DNA of 30,099 bases from a virus. This document shows, in pieces, positions 16,743-26,184 of the stretch. The notes beneath the pieces were generated by a model. The model saw nothing but the letters and a program-made list of their open reading frames with translations, did not search any database and was not told the DNA's origin. The position numbers and the translations under genes are program-made. The stretch spans positions 1 to 30,099 of IMG/VR virus record IMGVR_UViG_3300037088_001149. The stretch is one strand, 5' to 3'. Each line of letters begins with the position of its first letter. Positions within the stretch are counted from its first letter, which is position 1.

Positions 16743-19460
16743 ATGTTCAGTGAAGTGAAAAATAAGGTACTAAACCTGGCAGGTCGGATGGTCAGCAACG
16801 CTGCCCCGGCAGCCGGGCAGATGCTGCGTTGGGACGGTACGTCCTCGCAGTGGAAACCCATGGATCCGACCGTATCCTCGGCCGAAGTCCTGGATTTCCA
16901 GGACGCTACCGCTGCCATTGCGGACGCGAGAATTGCAGTTCAGAAAGGTGCGGCCTCCGGCCTCGCCAGCCTGGGCTCCGACGGTAAACTCACCCGCGAC
17001 CAGATCCCCGAACTGTCCCTGACCGACGTGCACGTGGTCAACAGCCTGGCCGAGATGCTGGCGCTTGCCACCACGACTCAGTCGGGTGACGTGGCACTGC
17101 GGACGGATGTCAGCAAGACCTACATCCACAACGGAGGCAACACCGGCACCGCGACCGACTGGACCGAACTCCTGGTTCCGCCCCAGAGCGTGCTGAGCGT
17201 CAATGGCAAGACGGGCGTGCTCGTTCTGTCCACCGACGACGTGGCCGAAGGCGTCACCAACCAGTATTTCACCACCGCGCGCGTCCAGGCGACGAACGTG
17301 GGTGGCGATTGCACCGGCACGGTGACCAACCAGAAGACGGTCAAGTTGCAGGGTGTGGCCATCTCCGCCGCGTCTCCCAGCGACAAGGCTGTCCTGCGCT
17401 TCAGCTCCAGCAGCAACCAGTACGAGCTGGTAACCCTGGACGTTACCTCGGTCGATGGCCTGCAAGCCGCGCTGACCAGCAAGGCCAGCCAGGCTTCTCT
17501 CGACCTGACCAATGCCGCGGTGGCCACCAAGGCCTCCCAGACTGCCCTCGACGCCACCAATACTGCCGTCGCCCTCAAGGCCCCGCAGACCGCGGTGGAC
17601 ACCCTGAACAGCGAAGTCGCCGCCATCAACACCGCGATCGGAGACCTGACCAACGGTGAAGTCTCCGCCATCGCCGGCCGCGTGACCGCTCTCGAAGGCG
17701 CGCCCGCCAAGGCCCTGCAGTCCGAGTTTGCCGTAGCGCAAGGCAACATCACCGACCTGACCGCCAACAAGGCGGACAAGACCCAGGTGGCGATCGATAT
17801 CGCCGCTGGCATCGCGCCCCTGGCAACGACCGCCGCGATGAACACCGCTCTGGACGCGAAGGCCACCATCGTCTCCATGAATGCGGCCGATAGCGCCCTC
17901 GACGGACGCCTGACCACCGCGGAGACCGACATCGATGCCATCCAGGCGAAGGACGTCACGCAGGACTCGCAGATTTCCAGCTTGGGTTCCACCAAGGCCA
18001 ATCTGACCTATGTGGACGCTCAGGACACGGCTCTCGGCTTGCGCATCGACGGCATTCTCGGCGGCGGCTCGGGCGTGACCCTGAACAGCCTGCATACGGC
18101 CGTAGTCACCCTGCAGGGCGACGACGTGACCAACACCAATGCTATTGCCGATCTCAACAGCAGCAAGATGGACAAGGCGACCTACCTGTCCGACAAGTCT
18201 GCGGAAGACCTGGCGGTCAGCAGCAAGGCCGAGCAGAGTTCGTTGAATTCGACCAACACCAACGTCACTAACCTGACGGCTCGCGTGACCTCCGCTGAAG
18301 GCAACATCGGCACCATCCAGACCACCATGGCCACCAAGGTCTATGTGGACGCGCAGAATGCCGCGCAGGATACCACCATCGCCCTCAAGGCCAATGCCGA
18401 TGACGTTACCAACAGCCTGGCAACCAAGGCCAGCCTGACCTACGTCGACACCCAGCTCTCGCTGAAGGCCGATGCGTCCAGCATGAACACGGCTCTGAAC
18501 CTGAAGGCCGACAAGACCCAGGTCACGACTGACATCGCCACCGCCATTGCCCCGCTGGCCGCCAAGACCTATGTGGATGCGGCTGACAACGCCATGGGCA
18601 CCCGCATGACCACTGCGGAATCCGCCATCTCCGGTGTGCAGTCCAAGAACACCGAGCAGGACGGACGTCTCACCTCCCTGGAATCCACCAAGGCCGACAA
18701 GACCTACGTGGATGGCCAGGACACCGCCATTGCCGCCACGGTGACCGCCGTCGCCGGCCGCGCCACCGCTCTCGAAGGTCGCGCCAGCTCGCTCGAGACC
18801 AACGTCGCCACCCTGGCAACCTCCGATGGCCTGAAGGCCACCCAGGCCGACTTCTCCGCCTATCAGACGACCCAGGCCGCGAAAGATGCCGCCCAGGACG
18901 CCACCTGCGCCACCAAGGCAGTCGCTGCCGATGTGACCACCGCCCTGGCCCTCAAGACCAACCAGACCGACTTCGTGACCTTGCAGGCCACCGTTTCCAC
19001 GATGTCCAGCTCGCTCTCGGTCGACGCCCGCTTCGCCCTTGTGCCCAAGTTCACCAAGGTCACCCTGAACTACACCGACGCCGCCTTCCAGGCCGCATCC
19101 GGTCGCCTCGAAATCCCGGTTCTCGCCCTGCCGGCCCGTAGCAAGATCGTGGGTCTCACGGTGAAACCCGCGCAGTCCTTCTCCGGTCCCGGCTTCGGTT
19201 CCATCTCCGCCTCCCTCGGTCCCCAGATCGGTGGCGCGGTAGTGGCGGCCGACGAGGCCTTCTACGCCGATTCCATGGACCTCATGGCTTCGGTCAGCGA
19301 CGACAACTTCCTCGACAGCTTGGAGTACCTCTCCAAGACCTTCGCGGCGCACAACGCTGCGGTCGTAGTGAAGGCCGACCACAACTTCGGCAGCGGTGGC
19401 GCCACGGTTCTGACCTCGGGCCAGCTCGAAGTCATCATCGGCTACATCGTTCTTCCGTAA
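16743..19460 (+). CDS. Long trimeric tail fibre (905 aa)
   Basis: AAAGGA lies 7 nt before the ATG. Residues 1-~150 form an attachment region (LRWDGTSSQWKPMD, SDGKLTRDQIPELSLTDVHV, TYIHNGGNTGTATDWTEL), a pattern common to phage fibre N-termini. From about 235 to 760 the protein is a continuous Ala/Thr/Lys/Asp heptad region with repeated YVDxQD and ADKTQVxxDIAxxIAPLA units, as in trimeric coiled-coil shafts. The last ~140 residues are the module shared with the 188-aa fibre, most likely the host-binding tip. A minus-strand frame of 870 codons over the same DNA is a shadow caused by codon bias. It is the largest protein of the window and sits just upstream of the terminase. Confidence 0.9.
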   Translation: MFSEVKNKVLNLAGRMVSNAAPAAGQMLRWDGTSSQWKPMDPTVSSAEVLDFQDATAAIADARIAVQKGAASGLASLGSDGKLTRDQIPELSLTDVHVVNSLAEMLALATTTQSGDVALRTDVSKTYIHNGGNTGTATDWTELLVPPQSVLSVNGKTGVLVLSTDDVAEGVTNQYFTTARVQATNVGGDCTGTVTNQKTVKLQGVAISAASPSDKAVLRFSSSSNQYELVTLDVTSVDGLQAALTSKASQASLDLTNAAVATKASQTALDATNTAVALKAPQTAVDTLNSEVAAINTAIGDLTNGEVSAIAGRVTALEGAPAKALQSEFAVAQGNITDLTANKADKTQVAIDIAAGIAPLATTAAMNTALDAKATIVSMNAADSALDGRLTTAETDIDAIQAKDVTQDSQISSLGSTKANLTYVDAQDTALGLRIDGILGGGSGVTLNSLHTAVVTLQGDDVTNTNAIADLNSSKMDKATYLSDKSAEDLAVSSKAEQSSLNSTNTNVTNLTARVTSAEGNIGTIQTTMATKVYVDAQNAAQDTTIALKANADDVTNSLATKASLTYVDTQLSLKADASSMNTALNLKADKTQVTTDIATAIAPLAAKTYVDAADNAMGTRMTTAESAISGVQSKNTEQDGRLTSLESTKADKTYVDGQDTAIAATVTAVAGRATALEGRASSLETNVATLATSDGLKATQADFSAYQTTQAAKDAAQDATCATKAVAADVTTALALKTNQTDFVTLQATVSTMSSSLSVDARFALVPKFTKVTLNYTDAAFQAASGRLEIPVLALPARSKIVGLTVKPAQSFSGPGFGSISASLGPQIGGAVVAADEAFYADSMDLMASVSDDNFLDSLEYLSKTFAAHNAAVVVKADHNFGSGGATVLTSGQLEVIIGYIVLP

Positions 19461-19461
19461 G

Positions 19462-19475
19462 GACGGACAGTTAGT
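19462..19475 (+). promoter_or_regulatory. GACGGACAGTTAGT motif before terminase
   Basis: This 14-mer lies between the fibre stop and the terminase ATG, 5 nt upstream of the latter. The terminase has no well-placed Shine-Dalgarno; the only AGGA is ~17 nt away. The same motif precedes the genes at 9100 and 29713. Confidence 0.5.
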
Positions 19476-19480
19476 TCGCT

Positions 19481-21628
19481 ATGCAAACCGCCGACGCAGT
19501 CCGAGAGACTCTCCAACCACAGGCAGCCCCGCGGCTGCCTGATGGGGAGTTCTTTCGGCTCGTCACGAAACGAAATACGGGTCCAGACGGGCAACCGCTG
19601 GACCCGACCCTTTTTCGCCGCCTGGGCAACGAGATCTGTGTCCGCTGCCAGGAGTCTTACCGGCTGAAGTTTCCCGGCCGGCCCTTCAAGATCACCTGCA
19701 AGGGAATCTATTCCCAACCCGACTTCATCGAGCTGGCCGCCAAGACCAAGCTCACGTTAGAGGAAGTCCGCGACCTGCTCGACGTGCCCTACTGGGCATC
19801 CCGCCACATCAAGATCCCCAATGCCGACGGCGACCTGGAATACTTCATCGCCCGCGACTACCAGTGTGAGTCCCTGCTCTGCACCACTTCCCGCCAGGTG
19901 GACCGCTGGGGCCGCGGTAACGGCAAGACCCTCATCTCCATCATCAAAGAACTGCACGTCGCCACCACCCGGCGGCGCCACAACACCCTGATCGCCTGCC
20001 CGGCCAAAGCCCAGGCGCAGAAGTGGTTCGACGACATCAATCAGATGATCCAGGCCGACGCGGGCCTGGCATCAGCCTTGGTTGGCACCCGGCAGCAGCC
20101 CTATTACACCTTCCGCTTCGCCAACGGCACCACCATCAACATCTTCACCACCGGTTCGCAGTCCGGCCGCGAAGCCGACGTGGTGCGATCGCAGTCGCCG
20201 CGCCGCGTGTGCATTGACGAGCAGGATCTCCTCAACCCGGGAGACTACAAGGCCATCATGCCGCTGCTCCGCCGGTTTCCGGACAGCGAGTTCCATGGCA
20301 TGTCGACGCCGACGGGCAAGCGCGAAACTTTCTGGCAGATGTGCAAGGAGTTTGGCGACTATCGCGAGCTCCACTTCCCCGCCTCCCGGCACCCGGATTG
20401 GAACAAGGAGAAGGAAGAAGCCTGCCGCCGGGAAGCGCGCACCGACATCAATTACCAGCACGAGTTCGAGGCCGAGTTTGGCGAGCAGGAAGGCGGCGTG
20501 TTCAAGAGCATCTACGTGGATGCCGCCAAACAGCCCTACATCTACCGCGACCTGAATCCCAGGGACGAATGCTGGAAAGGCTGGAAGTTCTTTCTCGGCG
20601 TGGACTGGAACGGGCAGGGCACCGGCTCCCGCATGCGCGTGGTGGGCTACAATCCCGAAACCCGCCGGCGCAAGTGCGTGGACCTGGCGGCGGTCTCCAC
20701 CAACACCATGGACACGCTGGACACGCTGCGCGATCTCAATCGGCGGTGGCACTGCATCGGGGTCTATATCGACGCCGGCTTCGGTTATGTGCAGGACGAA
20801 CTGATCAAGCTGATCGGCTATCACTCGAACGATCCGGACGACAAGCGCCTGTTGGACATCAAGGTCGTCGACTTCGGCGCCAACATGAAGACCAACAAGC
20901 TGGTCCCCAACCGCGGCAACGACAAATACCTGCAGAAGCAGGAGCTGGAGCGGCCGACCAAGCCATTCATGGTCGAGGGCGCGCAGATGGTCCTCGAGAT
21001 GGGGGACTTCGAATTCTCCGACGGGGACACGTTGCTCGAAGAACAGCTCCGCGCCTACCGCGTCAAGACCTACAGCCGCCACGGCTGGGCCAACACGTAT
21101 GAATCCCGCGTGGGCGACCACGATCTGGATGCCTTGGTTCTGGCGTTGCTCGGCGTCGAACTGAAGTTCGGCCTTACCAAGATTGCCGACCGGGGACCGC
21201 GCCACTCCTCTGTAGAATACGTCGCTGCCTTCGGCCTGGGCACACCCACACCGAATGCTCCCAAGGATTACATCGGCGGGACGACAATCCAGTCGCCGCG
21301 CGAGGCCATGCAGGAGAAGGCCAACGTGCCCTCCCGCGCCGTGATGCCCTCTGGCAACATGGGCGCGGCCGGTGTGCGCAACGTCATCGGCAAGGGCGCC
21401 ATGGGCGCGCCGGTATCGTACATCGAGTATCCCGGCGGCCCGCCGGCATCCGCCGGACAGCGGCGCAGCGCCAACTTCGGCGCGGCCGGCGCGCAGGGAG
21501 CCACCAACGGCGGCAATATCCCATCCCGCACCAGCATGTTCCGTAACGGCGGCCGCGCGATGGGTATGGGCGCTGCCGGCGGCGGCCGGCGCGGCCCCGC
21601 CAACGGAAAAGGGCTCTATACCCGATGA
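19481..21628 (+). CDS. terL: Terminase large subunit (715 aa)
   Basis: DNA-packaging motor ATPase with C-terminal nuclease. Walker A-like loop WGRGNGKT with K149-T150, Walker B VCID246-E247, and a coupling/STP motif at S275-T-P are visible. The RNase H-like nuclease has acidic residues D375 (GVDWNG), D431 (YIDAGF) and D546/D550 (GDHDLDAL), so both activities look intact. The N-terminal ~130 residues include a C-x2-C pair (CVRCQESY) and form an extension. The last ~125 residues are Gly/Ala/Arg/Asn-rich and low-complexity (RGG-like), which is not standard for terminases. It is coupled by ATGA to the 135-aa gene. An in-frame stop at 19472 fixes the start at 19481. No small subunit is adjacent. 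Confidence 0.95.
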   Translation: MQTADAVRETLQPQAAPRLPDGEFFRLVTKRNTGPDGQPLDPTLFRRLGNEICVRCQESYRLKFPGRPFKITCKGIYSQPDFIELAAKTKLTLEEVRDLLDVPYWASRHIKIPNADGDLEYFIARDYQCESLLCTTSRQVDRWGRGNGKTLISIIKELHVATTRRRHNTLIACPAKAQAQKWFDDINQMIQADAGLASALVGTRQQPYYTFRFANGTTINIFTTGSQSGREADVVRSQSPRRVCIDEQDLLNPGDYKAIMPLLRRFPDSEFHGMSTPTGKRETFWQMCKEFGDYRELHFPASRHPDWNKEKEEACRREARTDINYQHEFEAEFGEQEGGVFKSIYVDAAKQPYIYRDLNPRDECWKGWKFFLGVDWNGQGTGSRMRVVGYNPETRRRKCVDLAAVSTNTMDTLDTLRDLNRRWHCIGVYIDAGFGYVQDELIKLIGYHSNDPDDKRLLDIKVVDFGANMKTNKLVPNRGNDKYLQKQELERPTKPFMVEGAQMVLEMGDFEFSDGDTLLEEQLRAYRVKTYSRHGWANTYESRVGDHDLDALVLALLGVELKFGLTKIADRGPRHSSVEYVAAFGLGTPTPNAPKDYIGGTTIQSPREAMQEKANVPSRAVMPSGNMGAAGVRNVIGKGAMGAPVSYIEYPGGPPASAGQRRSANFGAAGAQGATNGGNIPSRTSMFRNGGRAMGMGAAGGGRRGPANGKGLYTR

Positions 21629-22032
21629 GCAATACCGTCACCGATCAGATGGCTTCGACCGAGCTGGCCAACTTCGACTATCCGGTCGATGTGGTCTTCA
21701 TTTCGCAGGGCCAGGACTGGCTGACCCGCCAGCAGATCGGCTATGCCGCCATCAAGGGCCTGCTCAAGGAAGACTTCCACGGCCTGGAGGATTGGAGCGA
21801 ACAGATCCGCACCTACTCCCAGACCAACGCCATGTACCTGATGCCCGCCTATACGGCGATCCTGCCGCTGGTGGACCGTAACCGCAACATCCTGATGTCG
21901 CTGGCCCGCAATCCGCAGCTCGGCTGGGTAGGGCAGTTCCTCATAAAGGTGTACGGCTTCGCCAAGATTTTCACGGCGCCGACCGAGATCCTGGACAATT
22001 CCGCCAATCTGAACGCACGGCTGGGCCTATGA
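21625..22032 (+). CDS. Hypothetical 135-aa head-block protein
   Basis: It is coupled by ATGA overlaps on both sides, between the terminase and the 588-aa gene. The protein is helical with some aromatic residues (YPVDVVFISQGQDWLTRQQI, FHGLEDWSEQIRTYSQTNAM, LMSLARNPQLGWVGQFLIKV). There is no membrane span or motif. Its position in the packaging/head block suggests a packaging accessory or head-completion protein, but no family is recognised. Confidence 0.7.
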   Translation: MSNTVTDQMASTELANFDYPVDVVFISQGQDWLTRQQIGYAAIKGLLKEDFHGLEDWSEQIRTYSQTNAMYLMPAYTAILPLVDRNRNILMSLARNPQLGWVGQFLIKVYGFAKIFTAPTEILDNSANLNARLGL

Positions 22033-23795
22033 GTTTCAACAAGATCGTCTTCAACTACACGCCGCCGCCGACCGCGCTGCCGCAGGCAATACCTGGCCAG
22101 CCTGGAACTATATTGCCGGTCACTGCCACCTCCAGCAAGAACGATCTGGCGAAGGCTTCCCGCGCGGCCGCGCTGATCGATCGCCTGCGCGCGCTGAAAG
22201 CCACGGCGCAGTACCTGGAATCGCTGATCGCCGCGCGCTGCCAAGGCATGGGCATCAAACCCAACTACAGCGTGGATCCGGAACTGGGCATGGCGCTCGC
22301 CAGGCTGTACTCCGCGCCCACGCCGCCGACCGGCATCGGCCTGGAAATGTACAACAACCTGCTCGCCGCCGAGATCGGCATTACCCGCGCCGAGATGGCG
22401 CTGGCGGGATCGAGCTCTCCCATCAAGGTATCCCCCATGCAGAAGGCGGACCTGATGAAGGTCACCCTGGCCTTCGAAGACGCCATGGCCGAGACCGGCC
22501 AGTTCCGCCACCAGCTCCCGCTGTTGATGCGCGAACTGAAGAACGACGAGCTGATCTTCGATTCCCTGGTGGGTTCCCTGCAGGAGTACCCGGTCCTCAA
22601 TGGCTCCGACTACGCCGCCGCGCCGGCAACCGCGACATCCACGGTGATCGACAACGGGGAGTGGATGACGCCTGAGCAGCAGAGCCTGGCCAGCCTGATC
22701 GATACCTCCAAGCTGCAGGTCAAGAACGCCACTATCGCCACCCACTCGGCGAGCGAAGTGACCAACGCCCTGCCTGATATTCCGATCTTTAGCGCCAGCT
22801 TCAATGCCGGTACCCCCGATCCTATCTTCTCCACCACCGACGCCGTGTTGATCGACGTCAACATGCAGACCGCCGCCGAAGTCGACGCCCGCCTGGACCA
22901 ATACCAGAAGACGATGGGCGCCATGTACAACCTGGCGACCGGCATCGACGATGCCTACAACTACGTGGGCCAGATCGCCAACCAGTACCTGGTCACCGAC
23001 CTGAACAAGCTGATCCTGGTCATGTCCACGCTGAGCGGCCTCATCCTGTTGTTCCACAAGCCTAAGCTGAAGGATATAAAGGGCCTGATTGGCATGATGA
23101 TCATGCCCCGACTGATCGCCGAGGTGGGCCAGTTCAACTGCCTGATGGACCGGGTGGAGCAGCGGCTGTTGGCTCCGGTGACTGAGGTTTTGGGATCCCT
23201 AAATCGCCTGGTAGGCGAAGTCTCCCAGGTCTCCAACGACGTGGCCTACCTGGTCGCCAAGGGCGGGATGACCGGCATGATGCGGTCTTCCATCTCCGGA
23301 TCCAACAAGATGCCCAAGCAGGAACGCATCAAGGCTCTCGACACGCTACCCAAGGAGATGGCTCTGGTGCAGGCGCACCTGGCCTGGGGCCTGATGGAGG
23401 CCAGCCGCAAGCGGCGCACCGTGGAAGACGGCATGTTGAAGGCGATGGACCGCCAACTGGCCGGTTCCGGGGATCGTCTGGACCTCATGAAATCGCTCCG
23501 GTCGATCAACGCCGTGGTCGATATCATCAAGAACCTAATACTAGAAAGGCAGCGAGGGTCACTCCAAAGCGTGGATACGCCCTCCCCGACTCAGAAAGTG
23601 GAAGCGATGAGCAACATCGCCAGCAATCTGAAATCGGAGAGCGGGACCTCATTCTCGGTGCAGGGGAACATGCTGGTAGCCCAGCCGCCGTCCCTGCCGG
23701 CGCCCCCCGCCGCGACCGTGCCAATCCTCGCCGCCGGCGGCGCCAACCGGGTGGACTCCGCCGACCTAATCAAGATTCACATGGATGCCCTATGA
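22029..23795 (+). CDS. Unknown 588-aa structural-block protein
   Basis: It overlaps both neighbours by ATGA. The N-terminal ~60 residues are Pro-rich. Helical regions follow (AALIDRLRALKATAQYLESL, LMKVTLAFEDAMAETGQFRH). A hydrophobic stretch DLNKLILVMSTLSGLILLFH (about 319-338) is the only membrane-like segment. Beyond it lie long amphipathic helices (IEQRLL..., LMEASRKRRTVEDGMLKAMD) and a Pro/Ala-rich end. Size, coiled-coil tendency and placement between terminase and portal suggest a virion or assembly component. I recognise no family. Confidence 0.75.
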   Translation: MSFNKIVFNYTPPPTALPQAIPGQPGTILPVTATSSKNDLAKASRAAALIDRLRALKATAQYLESLIAARCQGMGIKPNYSVDPELGMALARLYSAPTPPTGIGLEMYNNLLAAEIGITRAEMALAGSSSPIKVSPMQKADLMKVTLAFEDAMAETGQFRHQLPLLMRELKNDELIFDSLVGSLQEYPVLNGSDYAAAPATATSTVIDNGEWMTPEQQSLASLIDTSKLQVKNATIATHSASEVTNALPDIPIFSASFNAGTPDPIFSTTDAVLIDVNMQTAAEVDARLDQYQKTMGAMYNLATGIDDAYNYVGQIANQYLVTDLNKLILVMSTLSGLILLFHKPKLKDIKGLIGMMIMPRLIAEVGQFNCLMDRVEQRLLAPVTEVLGSLNRLVGEVSQVSNDVAYLVAKGGMTGMMRSSISGSNKMPKQERIKALDTLPKEMALVQAHLAWGLMEASRKRRTVEDGMLKAMDRQLAGSGDRLDLMKSLRSINAVVDIIKNLILERQRGSLQSVDTPSPTQKVEAMSNIASNLKSESGTSFSVQGNMLVAQPPSLPAPPAATVPILAAGGANRVDSADLIKIHMDAL

Positions 23796-26158
23796 CCCGT
23801 AAAGCCGTGGATGACAACCGCCTGAAGTTCCTGCAAGCCCTGGTCGATCTGCTCACGACCGACGGGCAGATGTCCGCCCGGCAGGCCGCCGACCGGCTGC
23901 AGATCAACCGCACCACCGCGCGCTACAACCTGAAGCTGCTGGTGACGGAAAAGCGAATCCAGGAAGTAGGTGCGGGCATCTATGCGGTTCCACAGCGGGT
24001 AGAGTCCTCGCCCACCACCGATATGCTGGCGGCTGCCTCCGGCAGCGGAACGCTTCCCAAATCCAAAGGCCTGGTTCCCGAGGTACTGCCGTCGCTCGAA
24101 CGGATCGCCGGCCTGCAGGCCCGCTTGAAGCGCGACATCAACCGCCTGGGCATTACCGGACCAGTCACCGGAACCGTAACCCGGTCGCGCATGCACGACG
24201 CCGCCGGCAACCAGATTCATCCCAACCTGGCCGGGATTGGCAAGCGGTCTACCCAGCCGGAAGTCACCTGGCGCACGGTGACCGGGCGCGACGAGAAGCG
24301 CCAGAACGACAAGCTCTCCACTTCCACCATCCCTGCGTCCTTCAAGACCAAGCTGGACAACGAAACCGACATCCTGAACAGCTACTGGGGCTGGGTCGGC
24401 ATTCTCGAGCCCGAGTACGACCTGCTCGAAGGCTACACCCTGATCGACGTGGATTCCTACTACCGGCAGAGCATCAGCCGCAAGCTGGCGCTGGCCTTCC
24501 GCAACGGCGTGGAGACGGTCGGCGACAACCAGGAGTTCGTCAAGTACATCACCCGGCGCGCCGGCCAGGTTGGCTACATGACCGGCACGACTTTCAAGGG
24601 CCTGCTAAAAGAGGTCCTGTTCAACCTGTACGTCTGCAGCAACTGCATCCTGCTCAAGATCCGCGACAAGGACGCCTCCGGCGGCTACGCCAACGAGAAG
24701 AACAACGATCGCGTCCCGGTGGCCGGGTACAAGATCTGCCCGCCGCAGACCATCTTCCCTTTCATGGATGGCAAGGGCCGTATCGACCGCTGGAGGCGGT
24801 TCTTCGGTACCGGCCGCCCCTACAAAGATTACGCCGTGGAAGACATCATCCACTTCAAGTGGGATGTCAAACCAGGCCACCTGTTCGGCACGCCGCGCAC
24901 GGTCTGTGTCCGGGACGACGTCTTTGCCCTGCGCAGGCTCGAGGAAAACATCGAGCTGCTGCTGGTGAACCATCTCTTCCCGTTGTTCCATGTCCAGGTG
25001 GGCACCGAGGAGGCGCCGGCGCAGATGACCGCCGACGGCATCAGCGAGATCGACGTCATCAAGAACCTGATCCAAAACTGCCCGAAAGAGGGGGTTTTGG
25101 TGACCGACGAGCGCGTCAAGGTCGAAGTCCACGGCGCGAGCAAAGAGGGCGTCGACCCGCAGCCCATGCTGGCCCACTACAAGTCCCGCATTTTCACCGG
25201 CTTGGGAGTCAGCGGACTCGACCTGGGCGAGATGGACACGGGCAACCGCGCCACCGCCGAGAACGTGTCGCAGAACCTGAAGGACAACATCAAGGCCGAC
25301 CTCGACACCTTCAGCGACATGGCCACCATGCAGTTCTTCCGAGAATGGTTCCAGGAATCCAATACCCAGCTCAGTGTGCAGAACGCGGTGGCCGACGTCC
25401 GCCTGGAGTTCCACGAGATCGATGTGGACACCCAGATCAAGAAGGAAACCCACGCCGCCAACATGTTCAACAACCACGGCATTGACCAGACCGAGTACCG
25501 CAAGCGCATGAAGATGAAGCCGGTTGAGAACGGCCAGCGCAAGGAAATGCACTTCGAGCGGCACGTCCTGGGCCTGGAAGACGCCAAGACCAAGAACCAG
25601 ATCAAGGTCGTTGACGTTCAGCACGAACACGCCATGGAGCAGCAGGAGTCGGCACAGACGGCGCAGCATGCCACTGCCGTTCACACCGCGGCCTCCACGA
25701 AGTCTGTGAAGGTTACCCACAAGCGCGTCAACGGGTCGAGCAAGACCGTGCACACCACCGAGCCGACCAAGACCGCAGCCAAGGCTGTCAGCAATCTGAT
25801 GCAGCCCACTAACCAGCATGGCAAGAACCTGGATCCCCACAAAGCGCGCAGCTCGCAGGATCCGGAGCTGCTGGTACAGATCCACGACGCTTTCGCCCAG
25901 CTCGAAGAGGAGCTGCGCACCGCGGAGTGCATGACGGTAGACCAGTGGAACCGCGGAGCGTGGCTTCTGATCCAGGATATGCTGCCCGGCGACGAGCTGC
26001 ACGACGCGCGCGCCTGGATGCTGCCATTCGTGGTACGAAACGAGGACACCCTCGATACGGCCGATTTGCTGTACTCCTCGCTCCGCGCATGGGCGGCGGA
26101 CCCGATTCCCGGAGAGTCCGAAGACGTATCCGATGAAAAAGAGGTCGCTGCGGCGTAA
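23792..26158 (+). CDS. Portal protein with N-terminal winged-helix domain (788 aa)
   Basis: Residues about 8-68 read as a winged helix-turn-helix (FLQALVDLLTTDGQMSARQA, ADRLQINRTTARYNLKLLVT, then the wing EKRIQEVGAGIYAVPQR). The portal body starts at about 190: membrane-like helices YRQSISRKLALAFRNG, then YVCSNCILLKIRDKD, ICPPQTIFPFMD, DIIHFKWDV and LFGTPRTVCVRDDVFALRR (portal hallmarks of a clip/stem core), ending in a helical, His/Thr/Lys-rich tail of ~150 residues. It forms the dodecameric DNA channel at the capsid vertex. The DNA-binding-like N-terminus is not usual for portals and is discussed as a finding. It is coupled by ATGA to the 588-aa gene. Confidence 0.85.
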   Translation: MTRKAVDDNRLKFLQALVDLLTTDGQMSARQAADRLQINRTTARYNLKLLVTEKRIQEVGAGIYAVPQRVESSPTTDMLAAASGSGTLPKSKGLVPEVLPSLERIAGLQARLKRDINRLGITGPVTGTVTRSRMHDAAGNQIHPNLAGIGKRSTQPEVTWRTVTGRDEKRQNDKLSTSTIPASFKTKLDNETDILNSYWGWVGILEPEYDLLEGYTLIDVDSYYRQSISRKLALAFRNGVETVGDNQEFVKYITRRAGQVGYMTGTTFKGLLKEVLFNLYVCSNCILLKIRDKDASGGYANEKNNDRVPVAGYKICPPQTIFPFMDGKGRIDRWRRFFGTGRPYKDYAVEDIIHFKWDVKPGHLFGTPRTVCVRDDVFALRRLEENIELLLVNHLFPLFHVQVGTEEAPAQMTADGISEIDVIKNLIQNCPKEGVLVTDERVKVEVHGASKEGVDPQPMLAHYKSRIFTGLGVSGLDLGEMDTGNRATAENVSQNLKDNIKADLDTFSDMATMQFFREWFQESNTQLSVQNAVADVRLEFHEIDVDTQIKKETHAANMFNNHGIDQTEYRKRMKMKPVENGQRKEMHFERHVLGLEDAKTKNQIKVVDVQHEHAMEQQESAQTAQHATAVHTAASTKSVKVTHKRVNGSSKTVHTTEPTKTAAKAVSNLMQPTNQHGKNLDPHKARSSQDPELLVQIHDAFAQLEEELRTAECMTVDQWNRGAWLLIQDMLPGDELHDARAWMLPFVVRNEDTLDTADLLYSSLRAWAADPIPGESEDVSDEKEVAAA

Positions 26159-26184
26159 AAGGGTCTTCAACTTTCCACCACTCC

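Noticed and set aside
16770-19382. 870-codon open frame on the minus strand
   Set aside because: It mirrors the 905-aa fibre, reads as Gly/Val/His-rich without domains and has no ribosome-binding site. The fibre on the plus strand is clearly coding.
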